Shown here piece after piece: positions 1 to 7,299 of a DNA stretch of 41,385 bases. Position 1 is the stretch's first letter; each line of letters opens with the position of its first letter. Made by a program: the position numbers and the translations under genes. The notes under the pieces are model-generated. The model saw only the letters and a list, made by a program, of their open reading frames with translations. It was not told where the DNA came from and did no database searches. This DNA comes from JACJXF01 sp964349045 (GTDB lineage Bacteria > Bacteroidota > Bacteroidia > Bacteroidales > GCA-2748055): the NCBI GenBank assembly GCA_964349045.1, contig CAYGFI010000023.1, positions 1 to 41,385 of the forward strand, in the 5' to 3' direction.

Positions 1-237
1 GGGGTAGGGCATAGGTGGCTCTTATCAGAAGAGTACTTAATTCAAATTTCAATCGCACAACGGGTTTCTATTAATCATTATTGAATAGGGTTAAATAATA
101 TTTTGTCCCGTAATATAAAAAGACTGGTTGTTGTTTTTTCAATTTATTATTAAGCGCTTATGATTGTTAATTATTTCTTATTTTTATTTTTAACATAATT
201 TTGAATCTGAAATTTATAATACCAAATACAGTTTATA
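1..237. other. left-edge non-coding leader of the oxidoreductase operon
   Basis: This stretch is AT-rich and I see no gene in it. The first 20 bases are G-rich and might be the tail of a G/C-rich intergenic repeat like the one near 36.1 kb, but too little is present to say. The rest is the upstream region of the ferredoxin oxidoreductase operon. Confidence 0.5.
174..203 (+). promoter_or_regulatory. possible Bacteroidota-type promoter for the kor operon
   Basis: TAATTTTG at 196-203 fits the Bacteroidota -7 element TAnnTTTG exactly. TTTC at 174-177, 18 bp upstream, is a three-of-four match to the -33 element TTTG. The -7 box lies about 34 bases before the ATG at 238, a normal distance. AT-rich sequence gives chance matches, so this is only a candidate. 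Confidence 0.3.
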
Positions 238-462
238 ATGGCAAAAGCTAAAGGTGCAATTGTTGTTGATATAGAAAAATGCAAAGGTTGTGAAGTGTGC
301 GTGGTGAATTGTCCGACTGATGTGATCCGGCTTACCCGCGAAGTGAATGGCAAAGGTTACCATTATGCCTACATGGAAATACCGGAAGCATGCATTGGCT
401 GTGCCAATTGTGCGGTGGTTTGTCCGGATGGTGTTATTACCGTTTACCAGGTTAAAGAATAA
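238..462 (+). CDS. korD: 2-oxoacid:ferredoxin oxidoreductase, delta (ferredoxin-like) subunit
   Basis: A 74-residue protein with two complete 4Fe-4S motifs: CxxCxxCxxxCP with cysteines at 15, 18, 21 and 25, and a second set at 52, 55, 58 and 62. This is the bacterial 2x[4Fe-4S] ferredoxin fold used as the electron-transfer subunit of four-subunit 2-oxoacid:ferredoxin oxidoreductases. It is expected to pass electrons from the thiamine-diphosphate site of the beta subunit to free ferredoxin in the cytoplasm. It is first in a delta-alpha-beta-gamma operon, with 23 bases to the alpha gene. The sequence does not separate 2-oxoglutarate from branched-chain 2-oxoisovalerate (Vor) specificity, so the symbol is provisional. 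Confidence 0.9.
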   Translation: MAKAKGAIVVDIEKCKGCEVCVVNCPTDVIRLTREVNGKGYHYAYMEIPEACIGCANCAVVCPDGVITVYQVKE

Positions 463-485
463 TTAAGAAAACCAACATTTTATTA

Positions 486-1556
486 ATGAAAGAATTACGA
501 TTAATGAAGGGTAACGAAGCCATTGCCGAAGCAGCTATCAGGGCAGGCGCTGATGCCTATTTCGGATATCCTATTACTCCACAGTCAGAAGTTCTTGAAT
601 ACCTGATGGCCGAACGGACCTCTGAGCGTACCGGAATGATTGTACTCCAGGCTGAAAGCGAGATCGCGGCGATCAATATGGTCTACGGTGCGGCAGCAAC
701 AGGCAAAAGAGTGATGACATCCTCTTCCAGCCCCGGTATTTCACTCAAACAGGAAGGAATATCTTATATTGCCGGCGCTGAATTGCCCTGCTTAATAGTT
801 AATGTGGTTCGCGCGGGTCCCGGTCTGGGAACCATACAACCGGCCCAATCCGACTATTTCCAGTCGACCAAAGGAGGAGGTCATGGTGATTATCATTTAT
901 TGGTTCTCGCACCGTCTTCTGTCCAGGAGATGTCGGATTTTGTGAAACTCGGCTTCGAACTGGCTTTTAAATATCGTAATCCCGTCCTCATTTTGAGCGA
1001 TGGGGTCATCGGGCAGATGATGGAAAAAGTTGAACTTTTCGAACAACAGGCGAGAGTCAGTAAATACGATCCCGCCTGGACGATTACCGGAAAACCCAGG
1101 GAAAGAGAACGTAATATCGCCACCTCCCTGGAGCTTGATTCGCACCGCCAGGAAAAGCATAATATCAAACTCCAGGCAAAATACCGGGCGATGGAGGAAA
1201 ATGAAGTTCGTTTTGAAAAAATTGATTGTGATGATGCCGAATACCTGATCGTGGCTTACGGATCGAGCGCCAGAATAAGTCAGAAAGCGGTACAGCTGGC
1301 GCGCGGGAAAGGGATTAAAGCCGGACTCTTCCGCCCGGTCACTCTTTTCCCGTTTCCTAAAAAAGAAATACATGCTTTTGGTTCACAGGTTAAAGCAATA
1401 CTTACAGTGGAAATGAGCGCGGGCCAGATGATAGAAGATGTACAACTGGCCGTTGCAGGAAAAGTAAATGTTACGCATTTTGGCCGCTACGGGGGAGTTG
1501 TCCCGGCGCCGGATGAAGTGCTCGAAGCTCTTGAAAAATTAATTAAAGGTAGTTGA
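486..1556 (+). CDS. korA: 2-oxoacid:ferredoxin oxidoreductase, alpha subunit
   Basis: A 356-residue alpha subunit. The N-terminal pyrimidine-binding domain shows the family motif YPITP at residues 28-32. The acidic glutamate expected to activate thiamine diphosphate is probably in the QAESE stretch near residues 55-60. The C-terminal third (from about residue 250, YGSSAR onwards) is the transketolase C-terminal-like domain. With the beta subunit it forms the site that decarboxylates a 2-oxoacid and makes the acyl-CoA while reducing ferredoxin. Length and order match four-subunit Kor/Vor enzymes of Bacteroidota. Many annotations call this subunit VorB (3-methyl-2-oxobutanoate), and substrate choice cannot be settled here. 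Confidence 0.9.
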   Translation: MKELRLMKGNEAIAEAAIRAGADAYFGYPITPQSEVLEYLMAERTSERTGMIVLQAESEIAAINMVYGAAATGKRVMTSSSSPGISLKQEGISYIAGAELPCLIVNVVRAGPGLGTIQPAQSDYFQSTKGGGHGDYHLLVLAPSSVQEMSDFVKLGFELAFKYRNPVLILSDGVIGQMMEKVELFEQQARVSKYDPAWTITGKPRERERNIATSLELDSHRQEKHNIKLQAKYRAMEENEVRFEKIDCDDAEYLIVAYGSSARISQKAVQLARGKGIKAGLFRPVTLFPFPKKEIHAFGSQVKAILTVEMSAGQMIEDVQLAVAGKVNVTHFGRYGGVVPAPDEVLEALEKLIKGS

Positions 1557-1558
1557 AA

Positions 1559-2350
1559 ATGGAACTGAAACTGAAACTGAAAGATATCATTAAACCGGAA
1601 AACCTGGTTTACAGCAAAACTCCCCTGCTTACCGATAATGTAATGTCGTACTGCCCGGGTTGCAGTCATGGCACTGCCCACCGCATTATCATGGAGGTCA
1701 TAGAAGAAATGGGAATTCAATCCGAAACTATCGGTGTGGCCCCGGTTGGCTGTTCGGTTTTAGCTTATGATTTTATGGATATCGACATGGCACAGGCTGC
1801 CCACGGTCGCGCGCCTGCCGTGGCAACGGGAATAAAACGCTGCTGGCCGGAGAAGTTTGTTTTCACCTACCAGGGCGATGGCGACCTCGCTGCAATCGGT
1901 ACTGCCGAAACCATCCATGCCTGTAACCGGGGTGAAAACATCATGATCGTATTCATAAACAATGGGATCTATGGAATGACCGGGGGCCAGATGGCTCCAA
2001 CTACACTCGTGGGCATGAAATCTTCTACTTCACCTTTTGGGAGAGATGTTGCCACCATGGGAAATCCCATTAAAATGACTGACCTGGTTGCACAACTCCC
2101 GGGTACTTATTATGTAACCCGGCAGTCAGTTCATAAACCTGTAAATGTACGCCGGGCTAAAAAAGCCGTTCGGATTGCTCTGGAGAATCAGAAGTTAAAC
2201 AAAGGATTGTCGTTCATAGAGATTGTGTCGAGCTGCAACTCCGGCTGGAAAATGACCCCCGTGGATGCTAACGTCTGGATGGAAGAAAATATGATCCCTT
2301 TCTATCCGCTTGGCGATTTAAAAGTGAATGGGGAACTGGTTAAGAAATAA
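1559..2350 (+). CDS. korB: 2-oxoacid:ferredoxin oxidoreductase, beta (TPP-binding) subunit
   Basis: A 263-residue beta subunit counted from the ATG at 1559, two bases after the alpha stop codon. A TTG at 1553 that overlaps the alpha stop would add only two residues. It has a CPGC motif at residues 32-35 and the thiamine-diphosphate/Mg motif, GDGD at 106-109 followed by NN at 134-135. This is the catalytic core that binds TPP and acts with the alpha subunit. The first codons contain a short hexamer repeat, giving an MELKLKLKD N-terminus that looks low-complexity rather than conserved. The tight spacing implies translational coupling with the alpha subunit. Confidence 0.9.
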   Translation: MELKLKLKDIIKPENLVYSKTPLLTDNVMSYCPGCSHGTAHRIIMEVIEEMGIQSETIGVAPVGCSVLAYDFMDIDMAQAAHGRAPAVATGIKRCWPEKFVFTYQGDGDLAAIGTAETIHACNRGENIMIVFINNGIYGMTGGQMAPTTLVGMKSSTSPFGRDVATMGNPIKMTDLVAQLPGTYYVTRQSVHKPVNVRRAKKAVRIALENQKLNKGLSFIEIVSSCNSGWKMTPVDANVWMEENMIPFYPLGDLKVNGELVKK

Positions 2351-2368
2351 TCCGAAAAAGCTGCAATT

Positions 2369-2914
2369 ATGACAGAAGAAATTATCATTGCCGGATTTGG
2401 TGGACAAGGTGTACTTTCTATGGGCAAGATTTTAGCCTACAGCGGAATTATGCAGGATATGGAAGTAAGCTGGATGCCTTCATACGGTCCGGAGATGAGA
2501 GGTGGTACTGCTAATGTAACCGTTATTTTAAGCGATGAAAGAGTAAGTTCCCCCATCCTGAACCATTTCGATTCAGCCATCATCCTGAACCAGCAGTCGA
2601 TGGACAAATTTGAGTCAAAAGTTAAACCCGGGGGAATTCTTCTTTATGACGGGAACGGGATCACCCGGCACCCGGAACGCAAAGACATCAGAATTTTCAG
2701 AGTGGATGCTGCCGGAGAAGCCGCGCGTTTATCCACGACCAAAACATTTAATATGATAGTTTTAGGCGGTTTCCTGAAAATAAAACCCATTGTGAAAATG
2801 GATAATGTTGTCGCGGGAATAAAAAAGTCACTTCCTGAAAGACATCATCATCTTATAAAAGTTAATGAGGATGCTATAAAGCGAGGGATGGAGATTGTTT
2901 ATCCGGTGGAATAA
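2369..2914 (+). CDS. korC: 2-oxoacid:ferredoxin oxidoreductase, gamma subunit
   Basis: A 181-residue protein starting IIIAGFGGQG (GFGGQG at residues 9-14), the signature of the gamma or catalytic-domain-III subunit that binds coenzyme A in pyruvate and 2-oxoacid ferredoxin oxidoreductases. The conserved SYGPEMRGG stretch follows near residues 38-46. It is the fourth gene of the operon, 18 bases after the beta stop. Together the four subunits support reductive or oxidative 2-oxoacid metabolism linked to ferredoxin, typical of anaerobic Bacteroidota. Confidence 0.9.
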   Translation: MTEEIIIAGFGGQGVLSMGKILAYSGIMQDMEVSWMPSYGPEMRGGTANVTVILSDERVSSPILNHFDSAIILNQQSMDKFESKVKPGGILLYDGNGITRHPERKDIRIFRVDAAGEAARLSTTKTFNMIVLGGFLKIKPIVKMDNVVAGIKKSLPERHHHLIKVNEDAIKRGMEIVYPVE

Positions 2915-2999
2915 CGGAATGAATAAAATGATTATGATTTTTTATTTGGTTGTAAATTTATTCCGTCATAAATTTGCTCTGATTGATAATACCACAAAA

Positions 3000-3014
3000 G
3001 TGATTTTAAATCAC
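3000..3014. promoter_or_regulatory. 15-bp inverted repeat before the small exported protein gene
   Basis: GTGATTT (3000-3006), one base, then AAATCAC (3008-3014): perfect 7-bp arms, 22 bases before the ATG at 3037. The loop is too short for a terminator, so a protein-binding site is more likely if it does anything. In AT-rich DNA such a repeat can arise by chance. Confidence 0.25.
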
Positions 3015-3036
3015 CCTGCAGTAAAATCGCAGAGAT

Positions 3037-3654
3037 ATGAAAATCCTACTCGTCATTTCGGTTTTAATTATACATTCTCTATTTGCTATTGGTCAGACAG
3101 AGACGGGTTACCATATTTTCTACGGGGTAAATCTCAATCAGGTTAGTACCGGGAGCGGACATGGCTCAGAGTATGTAATTAATACGAATTTCCAGCAAGG
3201 GAGAAAATCCCTTGAATTAGGAATGTTGGTGCAGAATAATAGCCGGATCAGCGGGGGAGATATGAAATATAAAATTTTCCTCGGAAAAAATGCATCTCTC
3301 GAAACTAAGTCTGCCACGAACAAAACAGCCATAAAATCTTATCTGCATTACAATTGTCTTTATCACAATTCTATAGTTAAAACTCCGGATTTAGTTTTTC
3401 TGTCGGGGAAAAAAACCGGAGCTCCCGGACCCCCCGGGTCTGTCGGTACTATCGCGACAATCGAACATTTTACCGGATTCGGGATGCAGCTTATCATTCC
3501 GGGAAATTTCGTATTTGACGGAAGCATCGGAATGGGCACATATCTGGGTTCACTTGATAAGATGAACAATCCCAACACGATAGGAATTCACAGAGAGAAT
3601 CATGGATTTGTATTAGCAGTAGAATTTGGGTTGGGATATCGTTTCGGATTATAA
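3037..3654 (+). CDS. hypothetical exported protein, possibly a small outer-membrane barrel
   Basis: I do not recognise this 205-residue protein. Residues 1-20 form a signal peptide (MKILLVISVLIIHSLFAIGQ) with cleavage likely near Q20. The mature part has alternating polar and hydrophobic stretches rich in glycine, and it ends in a strand containing EFGLGYRFGL. This resembles small Bacteroidota outer-membrane barrel proteins. Residues 128-137 (GAPGPPGSVG) look collagen-like over about three Gly-X-Y triplets, probably an exposed loop. It follows korC by 122 bases and converges on nadD with only 10 bases between stops. No specific function can be given. Confidence 0.65.
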   Translation: MKILLVISVLIIHSLFAIGQTETGYHIFYGVNLNQVSTGSGHGSEYVINTNFQQGRKSLELGMLVQNNSRISGGDMKYKIFLGKNASLETKSATNKTAIKSYLHYNCLYHNSIVKTPDLVFLSGKKTGAPGPPGSVGTIATIEHFTGFGMQLIIPGNFVFDGSIGMGTYLGSLDKMNNPNTIGIHRENHGFVLAVEFGLGYRFGL

Positions 3655-3664
3655 AATCAACAGT

Positions 3665-4240
3665 TTATTTTCTGTAAAAGTTCATCCGGTCAATATATAC
3701 AAAAACCTTCTCCGGCAAAAAATATCTCACGCTTTTCCCTTCCCTGATCGCCTGCCTGAGAAAACTAGAGGAAATCTCAATTCTTGGAGCCTTGACCATG
3801 GTTATGTTTTCGTGCATCTGCAGATTATCTGAAGATGTGCCATATCGCGGGTATACAAACCGGTGGTAGTTCTTAATAATCATTCCGGCATTTTTCCATT
3901 TATGGAAACTTTCCAGGTTATCCGCTCCCATGATCAGTGAAAATTTATGATCCGGGAATTTCTCTGCAAGGTAACTGAGCGTTTCGATTGTAAAACTTGG
4001 CTGGGGCATCCTGAATTCAATGTCCGACACCCTGAAGCGATTATCCTCATCTATAGCGAGGTGGACCATTTCCAGCCGGTGATGATCAGCAAGCAGAGTT
4101 TCTTTTGATTTCAGGGGATTATGCGGACTTACCACGAACCATACCTGTTCAAGACCGGTATAACCGATCATGAATTCAGCAAGGGCCAGATGGCCCATGT
4201 GAATGGGATTAAAAGATCCAAAAAATAGCCCGGTTTGCAT
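3665..4240 (-). CDS. nadD: nicotinate-nucleotide adenylyltransferase
   Basis: A 191-residue cytoplasmic enzyme that joins ATP and nicotinate mononucleotide to give deamido-NAD, a central step of NAD synthesis. The nucleotidyltransferase signature GSFNPIHMGH occupies residues 8-17, with the HxGH catalytic histidines at 14 and 17. GADNLESFHKW (from residue 105) is the usual NadD substrate-binding stretch, and ISSSFLR at 156-162 is the C-terminal ISSTxIR-like motif. It is the last gene of a yicC-gmk-nadD transcription unit, 5 bases after gmk. I recall this order as common in Bacteroidota. Length is normal. Confidence 0.94.
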   Translation of the reverse strand: MQTGLFFGSFNPIHMGHLALAEFMIGYTGLEQVWFVVSPHNPLKSKETLLADHHRLEMVHLAIDEDNRFRVSDIEFRMPQPSFTIETLSYLAEKFPDHKFSLIMGADNLESFHKWKNAGMIIKNYHRFVYPRYGTSSDNLQMHENITMVKAPRIEISSSFLRQAIREGKSVRYFLPEKVFVYIDRMNFYRK

Positions 4241-4245
4241 AAAGT

Positions 4246-4809
4246 TTATTTAAGAAATCCGGTAACAATTTCCCTTGCTTCAAGTAAGGCTTTGTCTAAC
4301 TTATCGTTCACTATTACACGGTCGAATTGATCAGCAGATTTCATTTCTTCAATGGATTTATTAATTCTCTTCCGGAGTGAATCTTCATCCTCAGTTGACC
4401 TTGCCCTGAGCCGTTCTTCCAAAACTTTTAACGAGGGAGCCCTGACAAATACTGCTAAAGCTTCACTCCCGAACATTTTTTTAATATTCAGTCCGCCGAC
4501 AACATCAACATCAAAAATCACATGATTACCTTTGTCGCGTATTCTCTCGACTTCCTGCTTCAAAGTTCCGTAATACTGACCGTTATAAACCTCTTCCCAT
4601 TCAATAAATTCCTGCATTTCAATTTTTCGCCTGAATTCTTCCACGCTTAGAAAATAATAGTCTTTCCCGTGTTTTTCGTAGTCCCGCTTCTTTCGGCTGG
4701 TTGCTGATACTGAAAACTCAAGTCCAAGATTCAGGCCAAGAAGGTACTGAACAATGGTAGTTTTTCCTGAACCGGAAGGAGCCGAAAATATGAGAAGTTT
4801 CCCTTTCAT
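4246..4809 (-). CDS. gmk: guanylate kinase
   Basis: A 187-residue guanylate kinase that phosphorylates GMP to GDP with ATP. The P-loop SAPSGSGKTT is at residues 9-18. The GMP-binding part follows with SATSRKKRDYEKHGKDYYF and the EWEEVYNGQYYGT stretch, and DVDVVGGLNIK is the conserved middle motif. Length is normal. The start is 2 bases after the yicC stop, so the two are probably translated from one message. Confidence 0.95.
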   Translation of the reverse strand: MKGKLLIFSAPSGSGKTTIVQYLLGLNLGLEFSVSATSRKKRDYEKHGKDYYFLSVEEFRRKIEMQEFIEWEEVYNGQYYGTLKQEVERIRDKGNHVIFDVDVVGGLNIKKMFGSEALAVFVRAPSLKVLEERLRARSTEDEDSLRKRINKSIEEMKSADQFDRVIVNDKLDKALLEAREIVTGFLK

Positions 4810-4811
4810 GG

Positions 4812-5687
4812 TTACAGGATATTCAGGATTTGTTCTTTGATTTTCTCCAGGTCATCCTTCATGCCCACAACGATTTTTTGCATATCAGAATCACCGGCTT
4901 TGGAACCGAGGGTATTGATTTCACGACCCATTTCCTGCAGGATAAAACCCAGTTTCTTACCGCCATTTTCCTCATTCTGTATGGTTTCACGGAAGTACCT
5001 GCAATGGTTGGCAAGCCTTATTTTCTCTTCTGAAACATCCATTTTCTCCAGGTAATAGATCAGTTCCTGTTCGAAGCGGTTTTTATCCATATCCTCTTTA
5101 ATTTTCAGTTCCTGGAGCTGAGTGTTCAGCTTGTCACGGATTTTTTCTATACGGGAATTCTCGTATTTACCGGTTTCTTCGAGTCTCTTTTCAATATGTT
5201 CAACATTGGAAAGCATATCTTTCTCGAGGGCCTTACCCTCCTGGATACGGAAAGAATCGACCTGTTCAATAGCAACGAACAATATATCTTTGATTTTGAG
5301 CCATTCCGTTTCTTCGAATTCGTTTTTCTCCACCCTTATCGTATCCGGAAGTTTCATTACAATATCAAGCAGGTTGCTGCCGGGTTCAACACCCAGTTCC
5401 CTGTTAATTTCCTTAAGCTGCTGATAATAGGATTTTACCAGCTCCCTGTTGATGCTCGCGGGAGTAATTCCTGCATTTAATTCGTAATAAATATTAACAT
5501 CTATTTTCCCTCTCTGGAGTTTCTCATTAATAATCTGTCTCAGCTCAAGCTCCTTCCCACGGTAGGCATAGGGAAGTTTTACATTGGTGTCGTTGTTTTT
5601 GGAGTTTAAGCTTTTTATTTCGACGCTCACTTTTTTATCGGGAAGGATGATTTCAGCTTTTCCATAGCCGGTCATAGATCTGATCAT
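4812..5687 (-). CDS. YicC family protein (endoribonuclease-type)
   Basis: A 291-residue YicC/YloC family protein. The N-terminus MIRSMTGYGKAE is the family hallmark, and the C-terminal DUF1732 region (about residues 206-291) contains the NRFEQELIYYLEKMDVSEE stretch. Parts of the middle and C-terminal regions are predicted coiled coil. E. coli YicC is reported to take part in RNA turnover, and the family is described as endoribonuclease-like. Pairing with gmk is widespread in bacteria, though the functional reason is not evident from sequence. It is the first gene of the yicC-gmk-nadD unit. Confidence 0.9.
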   Translation of the reverse strand: MIRSMTGYGKAEIILPDKKVSVEIKSLNSKNNDTNVKLPYAYRGKELELRQIINEKLQRGKIDVNIYYELNAGITPASINRELVKSYYQQLKEINRELGVEPGSNLLDIVMKLPDTIRVEKNEFEETEWLKIKDILFVAIEQVDSFRIQEGKALEKDMLSNVEHIEKRLEETGKYENSRIEKIRDKLNTQLQELKIKEDMDKNRFEQELIYYLEKMDVSEEKIRLANHCRYFRETIQNEENGGKKLGFILQEMGREINTLGSKAGDSDMQKIVVGMKDDLEKIKEQILNIL

Positions 5688-5763
5688 GATGTATATTGGA
5701 TTAATGGATTTACAGGCAAAGGTAATACTTCATGGGGACATTTTTAAGAGCAAAGCACATTCA

Positions 5764-7116
5764 CTATTCCTCAAGTATCACCTGCACCACAACCATCCTC
5801 TTCCAGCGTCCGGTTCGGTAATACAGGTAAGAAAGGATCATCCCGGTTGTCCATCCGATAGGTACTGCCCACCAGATGCCGGTTTCACCCATACGTCCGG
5901 CTAAGAAGTATGCCATCGGAATACGGATCAGCCAAAGGGCAAAAAGCGTGATAAACATAGGAATGAGGGTGTCTCCGGCTCCGCGCATTACGCCGCCGAG
6001 GGTAAACATGGTCGCGAATACCAGGTAAAATGAGGTGACAATGGTAAGATATTCTCCCCCGATCCTTATTACCTCAGTTTCATCTTTATTGGTAAAGATG
6101 TTCATTATATGAGATCTGAAGACAATGAGAACCAAACTGATGATGATTGATACTGCCCAGGTCATCAGCATGGTCATGATCAGTCCTTTACGAACACGGT
6201 TGATTTTCCCTGCACCGATATTTTGTCCCACGAAAGTAGAAAGCGCCTGGGCAAATACCATTGCAGGCACGGTTGCGATGGAATCGATCCTTCCGGCAGC
6301 CGAAAAAGCTGCCACAACGTTGGTTCCAAAAGTGTTTACTATGCTGAACAGCGCCATCATACCAAGAGCAACAAATGTTTGCTGGAGTCCGGTAGGCAGG
6401 CCAATACGGAAACAGGCGCGAAAAATCTCCCGGTCGAAGGACCACTGACGAAAATTAAAGTTGATGATATCATGTGTCCGGTGGAGGTAGATCATAGCAG
6501 TCACTAAAGCTCCTCCCTGGGAAATTAATGTTGCATACGCAGCTCCTGCAATCCCCCATTTAAAAACAAGAACAAAAAGGAGATCGAGGCCAATATTTGC
6601 GATCGTTGAAAAGATGAGAAAATAGAGGGGCGTTTTGGAATCGCCCATCCCGCGAAGGATAGAAGCAGTACCGTTGTACCCGAAAAAAAGCACGATACCT
6701 GAAATATAAATTGTAATGTATGTTCTTGCCATTGGCAGGAGTTCGACGGGAAGTTTTGTGATGCGGAAGATGGGATCAACCAGGAGTAAGCCTATCAGGG
6801 TCAGGAAAACCGATGCCACGAACATAAAAATATATATGGTCTCAGTGGCTTTTTTGACCCTGACCATATCTTTTGCACCGAAATACTGGGAAATAACTAC
6901 CATTCCTCCTGAAGAAATGCCAATCATCAGGGCAATCATTGTAAATATTATCGGGAAAGATGCACCAACCGCAGCGAGCGCTTCCTTACCGAGGAACTTC
7001 CCGACAATGGCGCTGTCGACCATACTGTAAAACTGCTGGAAAAGGTGTCCGAGCAGCATCGGTAATGCAAAAAAAAAGATAAGCCTTCCTTCGCGGCCAA
7101 TCGTAAGATCCTTCAT
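5764..7116 (-). CDS. MATE family efflux transporter
   Basis: A 450-residue integral membrane protein with about 12 hydrophobic segments and no signal peptide. The first segment carries the MATE pattern PMLLGHLFQQFYSMVDSAIV, and the mirror-image second half begins near residue 230 with RIGLPTGLQQ. MATE proteins exchange sodium or protons for cationic drugs and other small molecules at the inner membrane. The substrate cannot be read from sequence. It stands 76 bases from yicC on the same strand and has its own 183-base upstream gap, so it is probably transcribed separately from the GH97 gene. Confidence 0.9.
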   Translation of the reverse strand: MKDLTIGREGRLIFFFALPMLLGHLFQQFYSMVDSAIVGKFLGKEALAAVGASFPIIFTMIALMIGISSGGMVVISQYFGAKDMVRVKKATETIYIFMFVASVFLTLIGLLLVDPIFRITKLPVELLPMARTYITIYISGIVLFFGYNGTASILRGMGDSKTPLYFLIFSTIANIGLDLLFVLVFKWGIAGAAYATLISQGGALVTAMIYLHRTHDIINFNFRQWSFDREIFRACFRIGLPTGLQQTFVALGMMALFSIVNTFGTNVVAAFSAAGRIDSIATVPAMVFAQALSTFVGQNIGAGKINRVRKGLIMTMLMTWAVSIIISLVLIVFRSHIMNIFTNKDETEVIRIGGEYLTIVTSFYLVFATMFTLGGVMRGAGDTLIPMFITLFALWLIRIPMAYFLAGRMGETGIWWAVPIGWTTGMILSYLYYRTGRWKRMVVVQVILEE

Positions 7117-7299
7117 TTAATGTGCTAAAAGAGATGCAAAAATGCAGAATTTAATTCTTCATTCAAAACATAGCGATTCAATAAACAAAAAACCCTATCA
7201 TATTGTTTTGAATCTCAGGTTTCGTAATTAGTTTCTTAAACTAATGCATAAGCCACCAATTAACCTGCTTTTGTTTCCGCTTTTTTCCTGAATAAGTAA

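Noticed and set aside
897..1373. 158-codon minus-strand reading frame inside korA
   Set aside because: It lies entirely over a well-supported plus-strand gene, has no recognisable domain and looks like an antisense shadow.
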